Part shown: positions 37,482 to 46,394 of the stretch, one piece after another
How the letters are laid out: every line of letters begins with the position of its first letter
Numbering within the stretch: the stretch's first letter is position 1
Assembly (NCBI RefSeq): GCF_012273515.2
Contig: NZ_CP050975.2
Location: 6,510,001 to 6,574,000, forward strand
Length of the DNA stretch: 64,000 nt
DNA from: Streptomyces sp. RPA4-2
Lineage (GTDB): Bacteria; Actinomycetota; Actinomycetes; Streptomycetales; Streptomycetaceae
Direction of reading: 5' to 3'
The notes under the pieces: generated by a model
The model's input: only the letters and a program-made list of their open reading frames with translations
Told to the model about the DNA's origin: nothing
The model's database searches: none
Translations under genes and position numbers: made by a program

Positions 37482-38435
37482 GTGCAGCGCTGGCGTGGCT
37501 TGGAGGACATCCCCCAGGACTGGGGGCGCAGCGTCGTCACCATCGGTTCCTATGACGGGGTGCACCGCGGACACCAGTTGATCATCAGCCATGCGGTGGA
37601 CCGGGCCCGGGAGCTGGGTGTTCCCTCCGTCGTGGTCACTTTCGACCCCCACCCGAGCGAGGTCGTCCGGCCGGGCAGCCACCCGCCGCTGCTCGCCCCG
37701 CACCACCGCCGCGCCGAGCTGATGGCAGAACTGGGCGTCGACGCGCTGCTGATCCTCCCCTTCACGACCGAGTTCTCGAAGCTGTCGCCCGCCGACTTCG
37801 TGGCGAAGGTGCTGGTCGACAAGTTGCATGCCAAGGCCGTCGTGGAGGGCCCGAACTTCCGCTTCGGCCACAAGGCCGCCGGCAACGTCGACTTCCTGCG
37901 CGAGCAGGGCCAGACGTACGACTTCGAGGTCGAGGTGGTGGAGCTCTACGTGAGCGGTGCGGCCGGCGGCGGTGAGCCCTTCTCCTCGACCATGACGCGG
38001 CGGCTGGTCGCCGAGGGCGATGTGGAGGGGGCGCGCGAGATCCTGGGCCGTCCGCACCGCGTCGAGGGCATCGTCGTGCGTGGCGCCCAGCGCGGCCGCG
38101 AGCTCGGCTTCCCGACGGCCAACGTCGAGACCCTCCCGCACACCGCCATCCCCGCCGACGGCGTCTACGCCGGCTGGCTGCACGTCGGGGACGAAGCGAT
38201 GCCCGCGGCGATCTCCGTCGGCACGAACCCGCAGTTCGACGGGACCGAGCGCACGGTGGAGGCCTACGCCATCGACCGCGTCGGCCTCGACCTGTACGGC
38301 CTGCATGTCGCCGTCGACTTCCTCGCCTTCGTCCGCGGCCAGGCCCGGTTCGACTCCATCGAGGCACTGCTCGAGGCCATCGCCGACGACGTGAAGCGGT
38401 CCCTTGAACTGATCGAGGCGTACGGGGCCCTGTAG
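37482..38435 (+). CDS. ribF: Bifunctional riboflavin kinase / FAD synthetase
   Basis: A 317-residue enzyme making FMN and then FAD from riboflavin. The N-terminal adenylyltransferase has VVTIGSYDGVHRGHQLII, VVTFDPHPSEVVRPG and VVEGPNFRFGHKAAG. The C-terminal flavokinase has GREILGRPHR-like sequence, GRELGFPTANVE and the final FLRGQ-equivalent FVRGQARFDSIEALL. The GTG at 37482 follows AAGGAG at nine bases; the open frame upstream from 37371 is not conserved-looking. It lies in the usual place downstream of truB, separated here by the large fusion gene. Confidence 0.96.
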   Translation: MQRWRGLEDIPQDWGRSVVTIGSYDGVHRGHQLIISHAVDRARELGVPSVVVTFDPHPSEVVRPGSHPPLLAPHHRRAELMAELGVDALLILPFTTEFSKLSPADFVAKVLVDKLHAKAVVEGPNFRFGHKAAGNVDFLREQGQTYDFEVEVVELYVSGAAGGGEPFSSTMTRRLVAEGDVEGAREILGRPHRVEGIVVRGAQRGRELGFPTANVETLPHTAIPADGVYAGWLHVGDEAMPAAISVGTNPQFDGTERTVEAYAIDRVGLDLYGLHVAVDFLAFVRGQARFDSIEALLEAIADDVKRSLELIEAYGAL

Positions 38436-38697
38436 CCGTCCCTCACACAGCCGCGTGGCCGGCGCCCCTCACCGGGCACCGGCCACCCCTGTTTCCCCGG
38501 ACGCCGGCGCCCCGTGAGGCAGGGCGGTCCATACCGGTTTCACCGGAACCGGATCCAGCGCCCGCCTCGGCACCGGAACCGGCCATTCCCGTTCGGCCTG
38601 GCAGGCGCCCACCCGAGCCACCGTCCACGGTCACCCCGCTTCACGTACCGGCCCGCACCTCACGTACCGCCGCGCACCTCACGTGTCGCCCCGCACC

Positions 38698-39735
38698 TCA
38701 CGTCCCGACCGTCGCCGCCCAGTGGCACGCCACCTGCGCCTCTCCGCCGCCGCCCAGTACCGGCAGGTCCTGCCCGCGGCACGCGTCCGCGACGCCCGCG
38801 CGTTCGGCCTCTCCGCCCGCCAGGATCTGGCAGCGCGCGTGGAAGCGGCAGCCCGAGGGGATGCGGGACGGGTCCGGGGGCTCACCGGTGAGCACGACCG
38901 GAGCGCCCGGTGCCTCCGGGAGAACGGACAACAGGGCCTGGGTGTACGGGTGTCGGGGCGCCGTCAGGACCTCGGCGACCTCGCCCGTCTCCACGATCCG
39001 GCCCAGGTACATCACCGCGACCCGGTCGGCGATGTTCCACGCCAGGCCCAGGTCGTGGGTGACCACCAGGGCGGACAGGCCGAGTTCGGCGCGCAGCCGC
39101 AGGAGCAGGGCGAGGATCTCGCCCCGTACCGACGCGTCGAGGGAGGCCACCGGCTCGTCGGCGACGATGAGTTCGGGTTCCAGGACGAGCGCGCCCGCGA
39201 TGACGACGCGCTGACGCTGGCCCCCGGACAGTTCGTGCGGGTAACGCAGGAAGAAGCGCTCCGGTGGACGCAGGCCGGCCCGGGAGAGGGCCTCCGCGAC
39301 GGCCGCCCGTTCGTCGCCCCCGTATCCGTGGATGCGCAGCCCCTCGGCCACCGCGTCGTACACCGTGTGCCGGGGGTTGAGCGAGCCGCTCGGATCCTGG
39401 AGGACCAGTTGGACCCGCTTGCGGTAGGCCTTCAGGGCGCGGGAGGAGTAGTCGAGCGGTCCGCCGTCGAAGGTGACACGACCGCCGGTGGGCGGGACGA
39501 GACCGAGCAGGGAACGGGCGAGCGTCGTCTTGCCGCAGCCGGACTCGCCGACCAGCGCGACGATCTCGCCGCGGCGGATGTCGAGGTCGACCCCGTCGAC
39601 GGCACGGGCGCGGGCGGCGCCGCGCCGTCCGGGGAAGGCGACGTGCAGTCCCTCGGCGCTGAGCAGCGGCGGTGCGAGCGCGGGCGCCGGTGTCGCCGCC
39701 GGTACGGGGGACGACGGCGCGGGCGGGTTCGTCAT
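38698..39735 (-). CDS. Di/oligopeptide ABC importer ATPase, DppF/OppF type
   Basis: A 345-residue ABC ATPase: Walker [10 protein letters not shown], signature LSGGQRQR, Walker B LIVADEP, and the C-terminal oligopeptide-transporter extension with cysteines ([11 protein letters not shown]) found in DppF/OppF. It is the last of five genes of a minus-strand importer. Its ATG at 39735 overlaps the stop of the preceding ATPase by ATGA. It supplies half of the nucleotide-binding dimer in the cytoplasm. The intergenic region to ribF carries no gene. Confidence 0.9.
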   Translation of the reverse strand: MTNPPAPSSPVPAATPAPALAPPLLSAEGLHVAFPGRRGAARARAVDGVDLDIRRGEIVALVGESGCGKTTLARSLLGLVPPTGGRVTFDGGPLDYSSRALKAYRKRVQLVLQDPSGSLNPRHTVYDAVAEGLRIHGYGGDERAAVAEALSRAGLRPPERFFLRYPHELSGGQRQRVVIAGALVLEPELIVADEPVASLDASVRGEILALLLRLRAELGLSALVVTHDLGLAWNIADRVAVMYLGRIVETGEVAEVLTAPRHPYTQALLSVLPEAPGAPVVLTGEPPDPSRIPSGCRFHARCQILAGGEAERAGVADACRGQDLPVLGGGGEAQVACHWAATVGT

Positions 39736-40748
39736 GGCGTGCTCCTGACTGGTTCTGCCGCTCCGGCGGTCGTGTCCACGTGCACACAGGCCGCCCACCG
39801 TCCCGCGCCCGCGTCCCGCAGTCCCTGGTCCTGGTCGGCGCACGAGTCCAGCGCCACCGGGCACCGGGGGTGGAACGTACAGCCGGAGGGGAGCGCGGAG
39901 GGGTCCGGGGGATCGCCGGGCAGGCCGCGCGGCGCGAACCGCGAGGCGCTGTCCCCGATGCGCGGAAAGGCCGCGGACAGGGCCTGGCCGTAGGGGTGCC
40001 GGGCGTTGTCGTACACCTGCCGGGCGGGACCCTCCTCGACGACGCGGCCCGCGTACATCACCGCGAGCCGGTCGCAGGTGTCGGCCAGGACCGCGAGGTC
40101 GTGACTGATCATGAGGAGGCCCAACTCCTGCTCGCTCACGAGCTGTTCGATCAGGCGGAGGATCTGCGCCTGGATCATCACGTCGAGCGCCGTGGTCGGT
40201 TCGTCGGCGATGACGAGCCGGGGGTCGCAGGCCAGCGCCATGGCGATCATGACGCGCTGGCGCTGCCCGCCGGAGAGCTCGTGCGGGTAGGCGTCCGCGC
40301 GGGCGGCGGGCAGACCCACCTGTTCCAGCAGTTCGCCGGTCTTCCTCCGGGCGGCCGCCGGGGTCGCCTTCTTGTGCAGCAGGATCGGCTCGGCGATCTG
40401 GTCGCCGATGCGGTGCACGGCGTTCAGGGAGTGCATCGCTCCCTGGAAGACGATCGAGGCGCCCGCCCAGCGGACCGCCCGCACCCGGCCCCACTTCATC
40501 GTCAGCACGTCCTCGCCGTCGAGCAGGATCTCCCCGCTCGTGCGGGTGCCCGGGGGCAGCAGCCGCAGCAGCGCGAGGGCCAGCGTGGACTTGCCGCAGC
40601 CGGACTCGCCCGCGATACCGAGCTTCTGTCCCGCGTCGAGCGAGAGGTCCACGCCGCGTACGGCGGCCGCCCCGCCCGCGTACGTCACTTCGAGGTTCCT
40701 GACCGCCAGCAGGGGCTGCCTTGCGGGAGTGTCCACCGGAGTGCTCAA
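39732..40748 (-). CDS. Di/oligopeptide ABC importer ATPase, DppD/OppD type
   Basis: A 338-residue ABC ATPase: Walker [11 protein letters not shown]-loop [20 protein letters not shown], signature LSGGQRQR, Walker [13 protein letters not shown], and the extension [11 protein letters not shown]. It pairs with the following ATPase to power the importer. The start is probably the TTG at 40748, which overlaps the permease stop (TTGA) and follows GGGGGTGA at five bases; the GTG at 40736 is an alternative. Confidence 0.9.
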   Translation of the reverse strand: MSTPVDTPARQPLLAVRNLEVTYAGGAAAVRGVDLSLDAGQKLGIAGESGCGKSTLALALLRLLPPGTRTSGEILLDGEDVLTMKWGRVRAVRWAGASIVFQGAMHSLNAVHRIGDQIAEPILLHKKATPAAARRKTGELLEQVGLPAARADAYPHELSGGQRQRVMIAMALACDPRLVIADEPTTALDVMIQAQILRLIEQLVSEQELGLLMISHDLAVLADTCDRLAVMYAGRVVEEGPARQVYDNARHPYGQALSAAFPRIGDSASRFAPRGLPGDPPDPSALPSGCTFHPRCPVALDSCADQDQGLRDAGAGRWAACVHVDTTAGAAEPVRSTP

Positions 40749-41710
40749 CGGGTCACCCCCAGCTTCGGGTTGAGAACCGACTCGACCGCACGCCCGCACA
40801 GGGTGAACGCGAGCGCGACCACCGCGATCGCGATCCCCGGCGGAACCAGGTACCACCACTTCCCGGCGCTGACCGCGCCCGCCTCCCGCGCGTCCTGGAG
40901 CAGGCCGCCCCAGGACACGATCGTGGGATCGCCCAGGCCGAGGAACGCGAGCGTCGCCTCGGCCAGGATCGCCGAGGAGATGATCAGGGTCGTCTGAGCC
41001 AGTACCAGTGGCATCACATTGGGCAGCACGTGCCGCGACATGATGTGCCAGTGCCCGCCACCGAGCGCCTTGGCCCGTTCGATGTAGGGCCGCGACTCGA
41101 CGGCGAGGGTCTGCGCGCGGACCAGCCGGGCCGTCGTCGGCCAGGTGGTGACGCCGATCGCCAGGATGATCGTGCCGAGCGAGCGGGTCATCACGGTCGC
41201 CAGCGCGATCGCGAGGACCAGCGTCGGCATCACCAGGAACCAGTCCGTGATCCGCATCAGCACGGTCGCGTACCAGCCGCGGAAGTGGCCCGCGGTGATC
41301 CCGATGAGGGCGCCGATCGCGACCGAGAGCACGGCGGCGAGCAGTCCGACGAGCAGGGAGACCCGGGCGCCCCACACCACGAGTCCGAGCAGATTGCGAC
41401 CGAACTGGTCGGTGCCCAGCGGGAATCGGGCACTGGGGCTCTCCATCGGCCGGCCCGGCGCGTCGGTCACGCTCTGCACGTGGGAGCCGACGGTCAGCGG
41501 AGCCGTCAGGGCGATGAGGGCGAAGAGCGTGAGCGCGGCGAGCCCGAGGACGCCCGCCCGGTGGGTGCGGTACTGCCGCCAGAAGCGGACGGCGGAGTTG
41601 CGGCGGCGTTGCCTGGCGAGGGTGCGGGAGCTCTTCGCGTCCGCGGTGACGGCCTGTTCGGCCGCCGTGGATTCGGTTGTCATCGGCCCGTCCGACTCGG
41701 TCGTGGTCAT
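40745..41710 (-). CDS. Di/oligopeptide ABC importer permease, DppC/OppC type
   Basis: A 321-residue inner-membrane permease. An N-terminal cytoplasmic stretch leads to a first helix (AGVLGLAALTLFALIALTAP), the periplasmic segment FPLGTDQFGRNLLGLVVWGA, and the EAA-like coupling loop RAQTLAVESRPYIERAKALG; FLGLGDPTIVSWGGLLQDA near the end is typical of DppC. Six helices in all. ATG 41710 overlaps the stop of dppB-type gene. Part of the co-translated importer. Confidence 0.9.
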   Translation of the reverse strand: MTTTESDGPMTTESTAAEQAVTADAKSSRTLARQRRRNSAVRFWRQYRTHRAGVLGLAALTLFALIALTAPLTVGSHVQSVTDAPGRPMESPSARFPLGTDQFGRNLLGLVVWGARVSLLVGLLAAVLSVAIGALIGITAGHFRGWYATVLMRITDWFLVMPTLVLAIALATVMTRSLGTIILAIGVTTWPTTARLVRAQTLAVESRPYIERAKALGGGHWHIMSRHVLPNVMPLVLAQTTLIISSAILAEATLAFLGLGDPTIVSWGGLLQDAREAGAVSAGKWWYLVPPGIAIAVVALAFTLCGRAVESVLNPKLGVTR

Positions 41711-42774
41711 CGGCCCACCCGTGGGTCCAGCAGCGGATAGATCAGGTCGGCCAGCGTGTTCATCACGACCACCGCCGCCGCGAAGACGAAGAACAGCCCC
41801 TGCACCAGGGGCAGATCGGGCACGCTCAGCGCCTGGTAGAACAGGCCGCCGAGGCCCGGCCAGGAGAAGACGGTCTCGACGAGGATCACGCCCGCGACCG
41901 TCCGGCCGAGGTTGATGAAGATCAGCGTGACGGTCGGCAGCAGTGCGTTGGGCACGGCGTGGCGGCGCCGTACGAGATCGTCGCGCAGGCCCTTGGCCCG
42001 TGCCGTGGTCAGGTAGTCGCTGCCCATCTCGTCCAGCAGCGCCGAGCGGGTGACCAGCAGCGTCTGCCCGTACTCGACGGCGACCAGCGTCACGACCGGC
42101 AGGACCAGATGGTGGGCGACGTCGAGGACGTACGCGAAGCCCTCCTTGCCCCCCGACTCCATGCCGCCGGTCGGGAACAGGCCCGGGACCGGGCCCACAC
42201 CCACCGAGAAGACGATGATGAGCAGCAGCCCGAGCCAGAAGGACGGGATCGAGTACAGGGTCAGCGCCAGACCGGTGTTGAGGCGGTCGCTCAGCCCGCC
42301 GTTGCGCCAGGCGGAGCGGGTGCCGAGGAAGATGCCGAGCGCCGTGTAGAGGACGAACGCCGTGACGGTCAGGAGCAGCGTGTTCGGCAGCGCTTCGGTG
42401 ATCTTGTCGATGACGGGGGCCCGGAACTGGTAGGAGGTGCCCAGGTCGCCGGTGAGCGCCTTGCCGCAGTAGTCCGTGAACTGCTCCCAGAGCGGCAGGT
42501 CGAGCCCGAACTCCGTCCGGTAGTGGGCCAGTTGCTCGGCGGACACCTGCCGACCGCCGGTCATGTACTTGACCGGGTCGCCGGGGATGAGCCGGAAGAG
42601 GAAGAAACTGGTGACGAGGACGGCGAGCAGTGAGACGGCCGCGCCGCCCAACTTGCCCGCCACATAGCGCAGATACGCGGTCGTGGTGCGCGCCCGTGGC
42701 CCGCGGACCGACGGTCCGGCGTCTGCCGGACCGTCGGTCGCCTCGACCAGCGAGGGTGTTGCCTCAGCGGTCAT
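41707..42774 (-). CDS. Di/oligopeptide ABC importer permease, DppB/OppB type
   Basis: A 355-residue permease with six membrane helices. The first helix is LGGAAVSLLAVLVTSFFLFR followed by LIPGDPVKYM, the classic DppB N-terminus. The EAA loop ALLDEMGSDYLTTARAKGLR and the final WPGLGGLFYQALSVPDLPLV are clear. It follows the binding-protein gene by 54 bases. ATG 42774 is preceded by an ordinary ribosome site. It forms the channel with the DppC-type partner. Confidence 0.9.
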   Translation of the reverse strand: MTAEATPSLVEATDGPADAGPSVRGPRARTTTAYLRYVAGKLGGAAVSLLAVLVTSFFLFRLIPGDPVKYMTGGRQVSAEQLAHYRTEFGLDLPLWEQFTDYCGKALTGDLGTSYQFRAPVIDKITEALPNTLLLTVTAFVLYTALGIFLGTRSAWRNGGLSDRLNTGLALTLYSIPSFWLGLLLIIVFSVGVGPVPGLFPTGGMESGGKEGFAYVLDVAHHLVLPVVTLVAVEYGQTLLVTRSALLDEMGSDYLTTARAKGLRDDLVRRRHAVPNALLPTVTLIFINLGRTVAGVILVETVFSWPGLGGLFYQALSVPDLPLVQGLFFVFAAAVVVMNTLADLIYPLLDPRVGR

Positions 42775-42828
42775 GAACTACTCATTCGCTCGTACGTCCA
42801 TGGAGTGCCCCGGGGGGTGTGGGGCGCG

Positions 42829-44673
42829 CTATTCGCGGTCCTCGGCCGTGGCACGGCGACGCATCGCGAAGAACGCCCCGGCGCCCACGAGGACGACCAC
42901 GCCCGCGACGATGCCGATGATGACGCCCGTCGAGCCCGAACCGTCGGAGGACGCACCGGAGGAGCCGGCCGGAACCGCCGACCACCAGCTCCAGTAGCCG
43001 TCCTGGCCGTAGATGTTCCCGGCCGCCTTCGGCATCGTCTCGATCGACTTGATCTGGTCGGTGCGGTAGGCCTCCACCGCGTTCGGGTACGCCATGACGT
43101 TCATGTACCCGGTGTCGTACAGCCGCGACTCCATCTGCTTGACGATCTCCGCCCGCTTGGCGGTGTCGTACTCGGCGAGTTGCCGGCCGTACAGCTCGTC
43201 GTACTTCTTGTCGCAGATGAAGTTGTCCGTCGCGCCCGTGTCCTTGGGCGTGGCGGGCAGCGCCGCGCAGGTGTGGATCGACAGCACGAAGTCGGGGTCG
43301 GGGTTGACGGACCAGCCGTCGAAGGCCAGGTCGTACTTGCCCGCGAGCCACGGGTCCGTCACGTTGTCCAGGCAGTTGAGGGTGACGCCGATGCCCAGCT
43401 TGCCGAACCACTCCTTCAGGTACTGCCCGACCGCCTTGTCGTTCGGGTCGGTGGCGTGGCACAGCAGCCGGTAGTTGATCGGCTTGCCGTTCTTCTCGAC
43501 GCGCTTGCCGTCGCCGTTCTTCTTGTATCCCGCCTGGTCGAGGAGCTGGGCCGCCTTCGCCGGGTCGTAGCCGAGGTTCTGACCGGCCGTCGGCTTCCAG
43601 GAGTACGTGGAGAACCGCGGCGGGATGTATCCCTCGCCCTCGACGGCGTGGCCCTGGAAGACCTTGTCGACGAGGGTGCTCCGGTCGATCGCCATGAACA
43701 GCGCCTGGCGCACCTTCTGGTCGAGCAGGGACCCGGCTCCGTCACCGAAGCGGTCCCCGTTCGCGGCCTGGGCGCCGGGATTGGTGGCGAGGGCGTAGAA
43801 ACGGCGGCCGGGGGCGTCGTTGACCTTGATGTTCGGCTGGCTCTTGAGCGCGGCGGACTGGGCGGGCGTCAGATTCGAGACGAACGACACCTCGCCCTTC
43901 TGCAGGGCCGCGACGGCCGCGTCACCGTCCTTGTAGTACTTGAACACCAGCTCGTCGAACTTGGGTGCGCCCCGCCAGAAGGTCTTGTTCGGCTTCAGCC
44001 GTACATAGCTGTCGGGCTTGTAGTCCGTCAGGATGAACGGCCCGTTGCCGACGATCGGGAAGCTCTTGTCGTTGTTGAACTTGGAGAAGTCCCCGACCTT
44101 CTCCCAGATGTGCCGGGGCACGATCGGGACGTCGAGGGCGGCCATGGTGGCCTGCGGCTTCTTCAGCTCGATGACCAGCTTGGTGGGGCTCGGGGCGGTT
44201 ACCTTCTTGAAGTTGCCGACGAAGCTGCCGTTCGCGGTGGCCGCGTTCGGGTCCGTCATCATCTTCGTGAAGGTCCACGCCGCGTCCTCGGCGGTGGCCT
44301 GCTTGCCGTCCGACCACTTGGAGTTCGAGCGGATCGTGTAGGTCCAGGTGAGCTTGTCGGCGGACGGCGCCCACTTGGTGGCGAGGCCCGGGATCGCGTG
44401 GTTGTCCGCCGGGTCGTAGTTGGTCAGGTACTCGTACATGAGCCGGTGGATGCTCGTGCTGACCAGGCGCGACGCCAGGAAGGGGCTGAGCGAGTCGACG
44501 CTCTGCGCGACCGCGACGGTGAGGACGTTCTTGCCCTCCGCGGCCCGGGCCTGCTGCGGGGCCGGATCGAGCGGGGTCGCGAAACCGGCGGTGAGAGTGA
44601 GCGCGGCGGCGCCCGCGGCGGCGAGGAGCCTGAGACGCGGGCGTCCTCCGGTGAGCTGATCCTGTCTGTTCAT
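42829..44673 (-). CDS. Di/oligopeptide-binding protein with C-terminal membrane anchor
   Basis: A 614-residue extracytoplasmic solute-binding protein of family 5: LTVAVAQSVDSLSPFLASR, GLATKWAPSADKLTWTYTIR, GNGPFILTDYKPDSYVRLKP, QALFMAIDRSTLVDKVFQGH. It delivers peptides to the permease. The N-terminus has a Sec-type signal (LRLLAAAGAAALTLTAGFA) ending ARAAEG, but no lipobox cysteine. Instead the C-terminus has a membrane helix (TGVIIGIVAGVVVLVGAGAF) and a basic tail, so it is anchored like a sortase-free type I protein. ATG 44673 is preferred over 44694 and GTG 44703 because GAGGT lies 10 bases upstream. Confidence 0.88.
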   Translation of the reverse strand: MNRQDQLTGGRPRLRLLAAAGAAALTLTAGFATPLDPAPQQARAAEGKNVLTVAVAQSVDSLSPFLASRLVSTSIHRLMYEYLTNYDPADNHAIPGLATKWAPSADKLTWTYTIRSNSKWSDGKQATAEDAAWTFTKMMTDPNAATANGSFVGNFKKVTAPSPTKLVIELKKPQATMAALDVPIVPRHIWEKVGDFSKFNNDKSFPIVGNGPFILTDYKPDSYVRLKPNKTFWRGAPKFDELVFKYYKDGDAAVAALQKGEVSFVSNLTPAQSAALKSQPNIKVNDAPGRRFYALATNPGAQAANGDRFGDGAGSLLDQKVRQALFMAIDRSTLVDKVFQGHAVEGEGYIPPRFSTYSWKPTAGQNLGYDPAKAAQLLDQAGYKKNGDGKRVEKNGKPINYRLLCHATDPNDKAVGQYLKEWFGKLGIGVTLNCLDNVTDPWLAGKYDLAFDGWSVNPDPDFVLSIHTCAALPATPKDTGATDNFICDKKYDELYGRQLAEYDTAKRAEIVKQMESRLYDTGYMNVMAYPNAVEAYRTDQIKSIETMPKAAGNIYGQDGYWSWWSAVPAGSSGASSDGSGSTGVIIGIVAGVVVLVGAGAFFAMRRRATAEDRE

Positions 44674-44922
44674 GGGTCGGTGACCTCGCGTCATCGCTCG
44701 CACGGGGATGGCTGGTTGAACTAATGGATCAGAGGTGAACGGGGGCGCCGGCGGGGTTGATGTGTGTGTCTATCAGCGGCGGTCTCCGCGAGTCAACGGC
44801 AGGTGGACCCCATGTGGCCTGCGGAAATAACGAGTTGGTGCGGAATATTCGCTCATTGGTCCAGACCGGTGAAGCCCCCCTGGCCAGGGGGTGACGCTTC
44901 CTTTCGCCCCTGGACACGCGAA

Positions 44923-44983
44923 GGCCCGCACCGTGGACGGACGGTGCGGGCCCTGGCGGGAACCGGCCCCTCGGAAGGGGCCG
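44923..44983 (-). terminator. Twin hairpins after the MinD-like gene
   Basis: Two strong stems: 44923-44934 with 44941-44952 (12 bp, 6-base loop), and 44964-44970 with 44977-44983 (7 bp). They lie 20-80 bases beyond the minus-strand stop at 45003. A further palindrome (44874-44890) precedes the importer's promoter region. Within 44674-44922 no gene is seen; it should hold the importer promoter. Confidence 0.65.
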
Positions 44984-45002
44984 TTCGGGTGATGGTCCCC
45001 GA

Positions 45003-46394
45003 CTACTGCTGAGGGGACGCGGGAGGCGGCGGGGGCGGCGTGTGGCCCTGGTGGGGCGGATAGGCCTGACCGTCCTCGAAGGGACGGCCCGCGTCGGACT
45101 GACCCGGCTGCGGCTGCGGCTGCGGGGGCGGGGGCGGCGGGTACGCCTGTCCCGGCTGCGGCGGAGGGAGGGGCGGGCCGGGCTGCTGCGGGTAGGGGCC
45201 GCCCTGCTGGTACGGGTGGGGCCCGCCGGGAACCGGCTGTCCGGACGGCGGCGGGCCGGGAACCGGCTGGCCGGGGGCGCCCTGACCACCCGGTACGGGT
45301 ACGTCCAGCGGGTACGAGTACTGCGCCTGCCGCGGCATCGGCGGGGCGGCCACCGGTGGCGGGTTGCCGTCGTTCGTCCACAGGCCGTGCGACTGCTGGT
45401 GACGCACGATGTCCTCGGCGACCATCGCGGAGAGGTTGAAGTACGCCTCCCGCACCTTGGGCCGCATCATGTCGAGGTCGACCTCGGCGCCCGCGGCCAG
45501 ATGCTCGTCGAACGGCACCACCACGACACCGCGGCAACGCGTCTCGAAGTGGCTGACAATGTCCTCCACCTTGATCATCTTGCCGGTCTCGCGCACCCCG
45601 GAGATGACGGTGAGGGAGCGCGAGACCAGATCCGCGTACCCGTGCGCCGACAGCCAGTCCAGCGTCGTGCTCGCGCTGCTCGCACCGTCGACCGACGGCG
45701 TGGAGATGATGATGAGCTGGTCGGCGAGGTCGAGCACCCCGCGCATGGCGCTGTAGAGCAGACCCGTGCCGGAGTCGGTCAGGATGATCGGATACTGCTT
45801 GCCCAGCACATCTATCGCGCGCCGGTAGTCCTCGTCGTTGAAGGCCGTGGAGACGGCCGGGTCGACGTCGTTGGCGATGATCTCGAGCCCGGACGAGGCC
45901 TGGGAGGTGAACCGCCGGATGTCCATGTACGAGTTGAGGTACGGGATCGCCTGCACGAGGTCGCGGATGGTGGCCCCGGTCTCCCGCCGTACCCGCCGCC
46001 CGAGCGTTCCCGCGTCCGGGTTGGCGTCGATCGCGAGGATCTTGTCCTGCCGCTCGGTGGCGAGCGTGGAGCCGAGGGCGGTGGTGGTGGTCGTCTTACC
46101 GACACCGCCCTTGAGGCTGATGACCGCGATCCGGTAGCACGACAGCACCGGCGTCCGGATCAGCTCCAGCTTCCGCTGCCGCTCGGCCTCCTCCTTCTTG
46201 CCGCCCAGCTTGAACCGGGAGGAACTGCCGCCGGGGCGCCCGCTCTTGGCCTTCTGCTTCTTGTTGTTGAGCAGACGGTCGGAGGACAGCTCCACCGCGG
46301 CGGTGTACCCGAGAGGCGCGGCGGAGGGGTTGGTGGGCTGCCGCTGGTCGTGCCGGACGGGCTGCGGCCAGGCGGTCCCGCTGCGGGGATCCAC
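45003..46394 (-). CDS. MinD/ParA-like ATPase portion of EspI-like ESX protein
   Basis: The intact C-terminal open frame of the damaged gene at 45003-48424. Deviant Walker [21 protein letters not shown], the aspartate switch [13 protein letters not shown] and [13 protein letters not shown] show a MinD/ParA ATPase, followed by a Pro/Gln-rich tail rich in PPPPP and PGQ. In mycobacteria the equivalent EspI has the same disordered-plus-MinD design and tunes ESX-1 secretion. The GTG at 46394 opens the frame only because a TAA at 46560-46562 interrupts it upstream; homology-like sequence continues through that stop. Most likely a cytoplasmic regulator of the adjacent type VII system. Confidence 0.85.
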   Translation of the reverse strand: MDPRSGTAWPQPVRHDQRQPTNPSAAPLGYTAAVELSSDRLLNNKKQKAKSGRPGGSSSRFKLGGKKEEAERQRKLELIRTPVLSCYRIAVISLKGGVGKTTTTTALGSTLATERQDKILAIDANPDAGTLGRRVRRETGATIRDLVQAIPYLNSYMDIRRFTSQASSGLEIIANDVDPAVSTAFNDEDYRRAIDVLGKQYPIILTDSGTGLLYSAMRGVLDLADQLIIISTPSVDGASSASTTLDWLSAHGYADLVSRSLTVISGVRETGKMIKVEDIVSHFETRCRGVVVVPFDEHLAAGAEVDLDMMRPKVREAYFNLSAMVAEDIVRHQQSHGLWTNDGNPPPVAAPPMPRQAQYSYPLDVPVPGGQGAPGQPVPGPPPSGQPVPGGPHPYQQGGPYPQQPGPPLPPPQPGQAYPPPPPPQPQPQPGQSDAGRPFEDGQAYPPHQGHTPPPPPPASPQQ

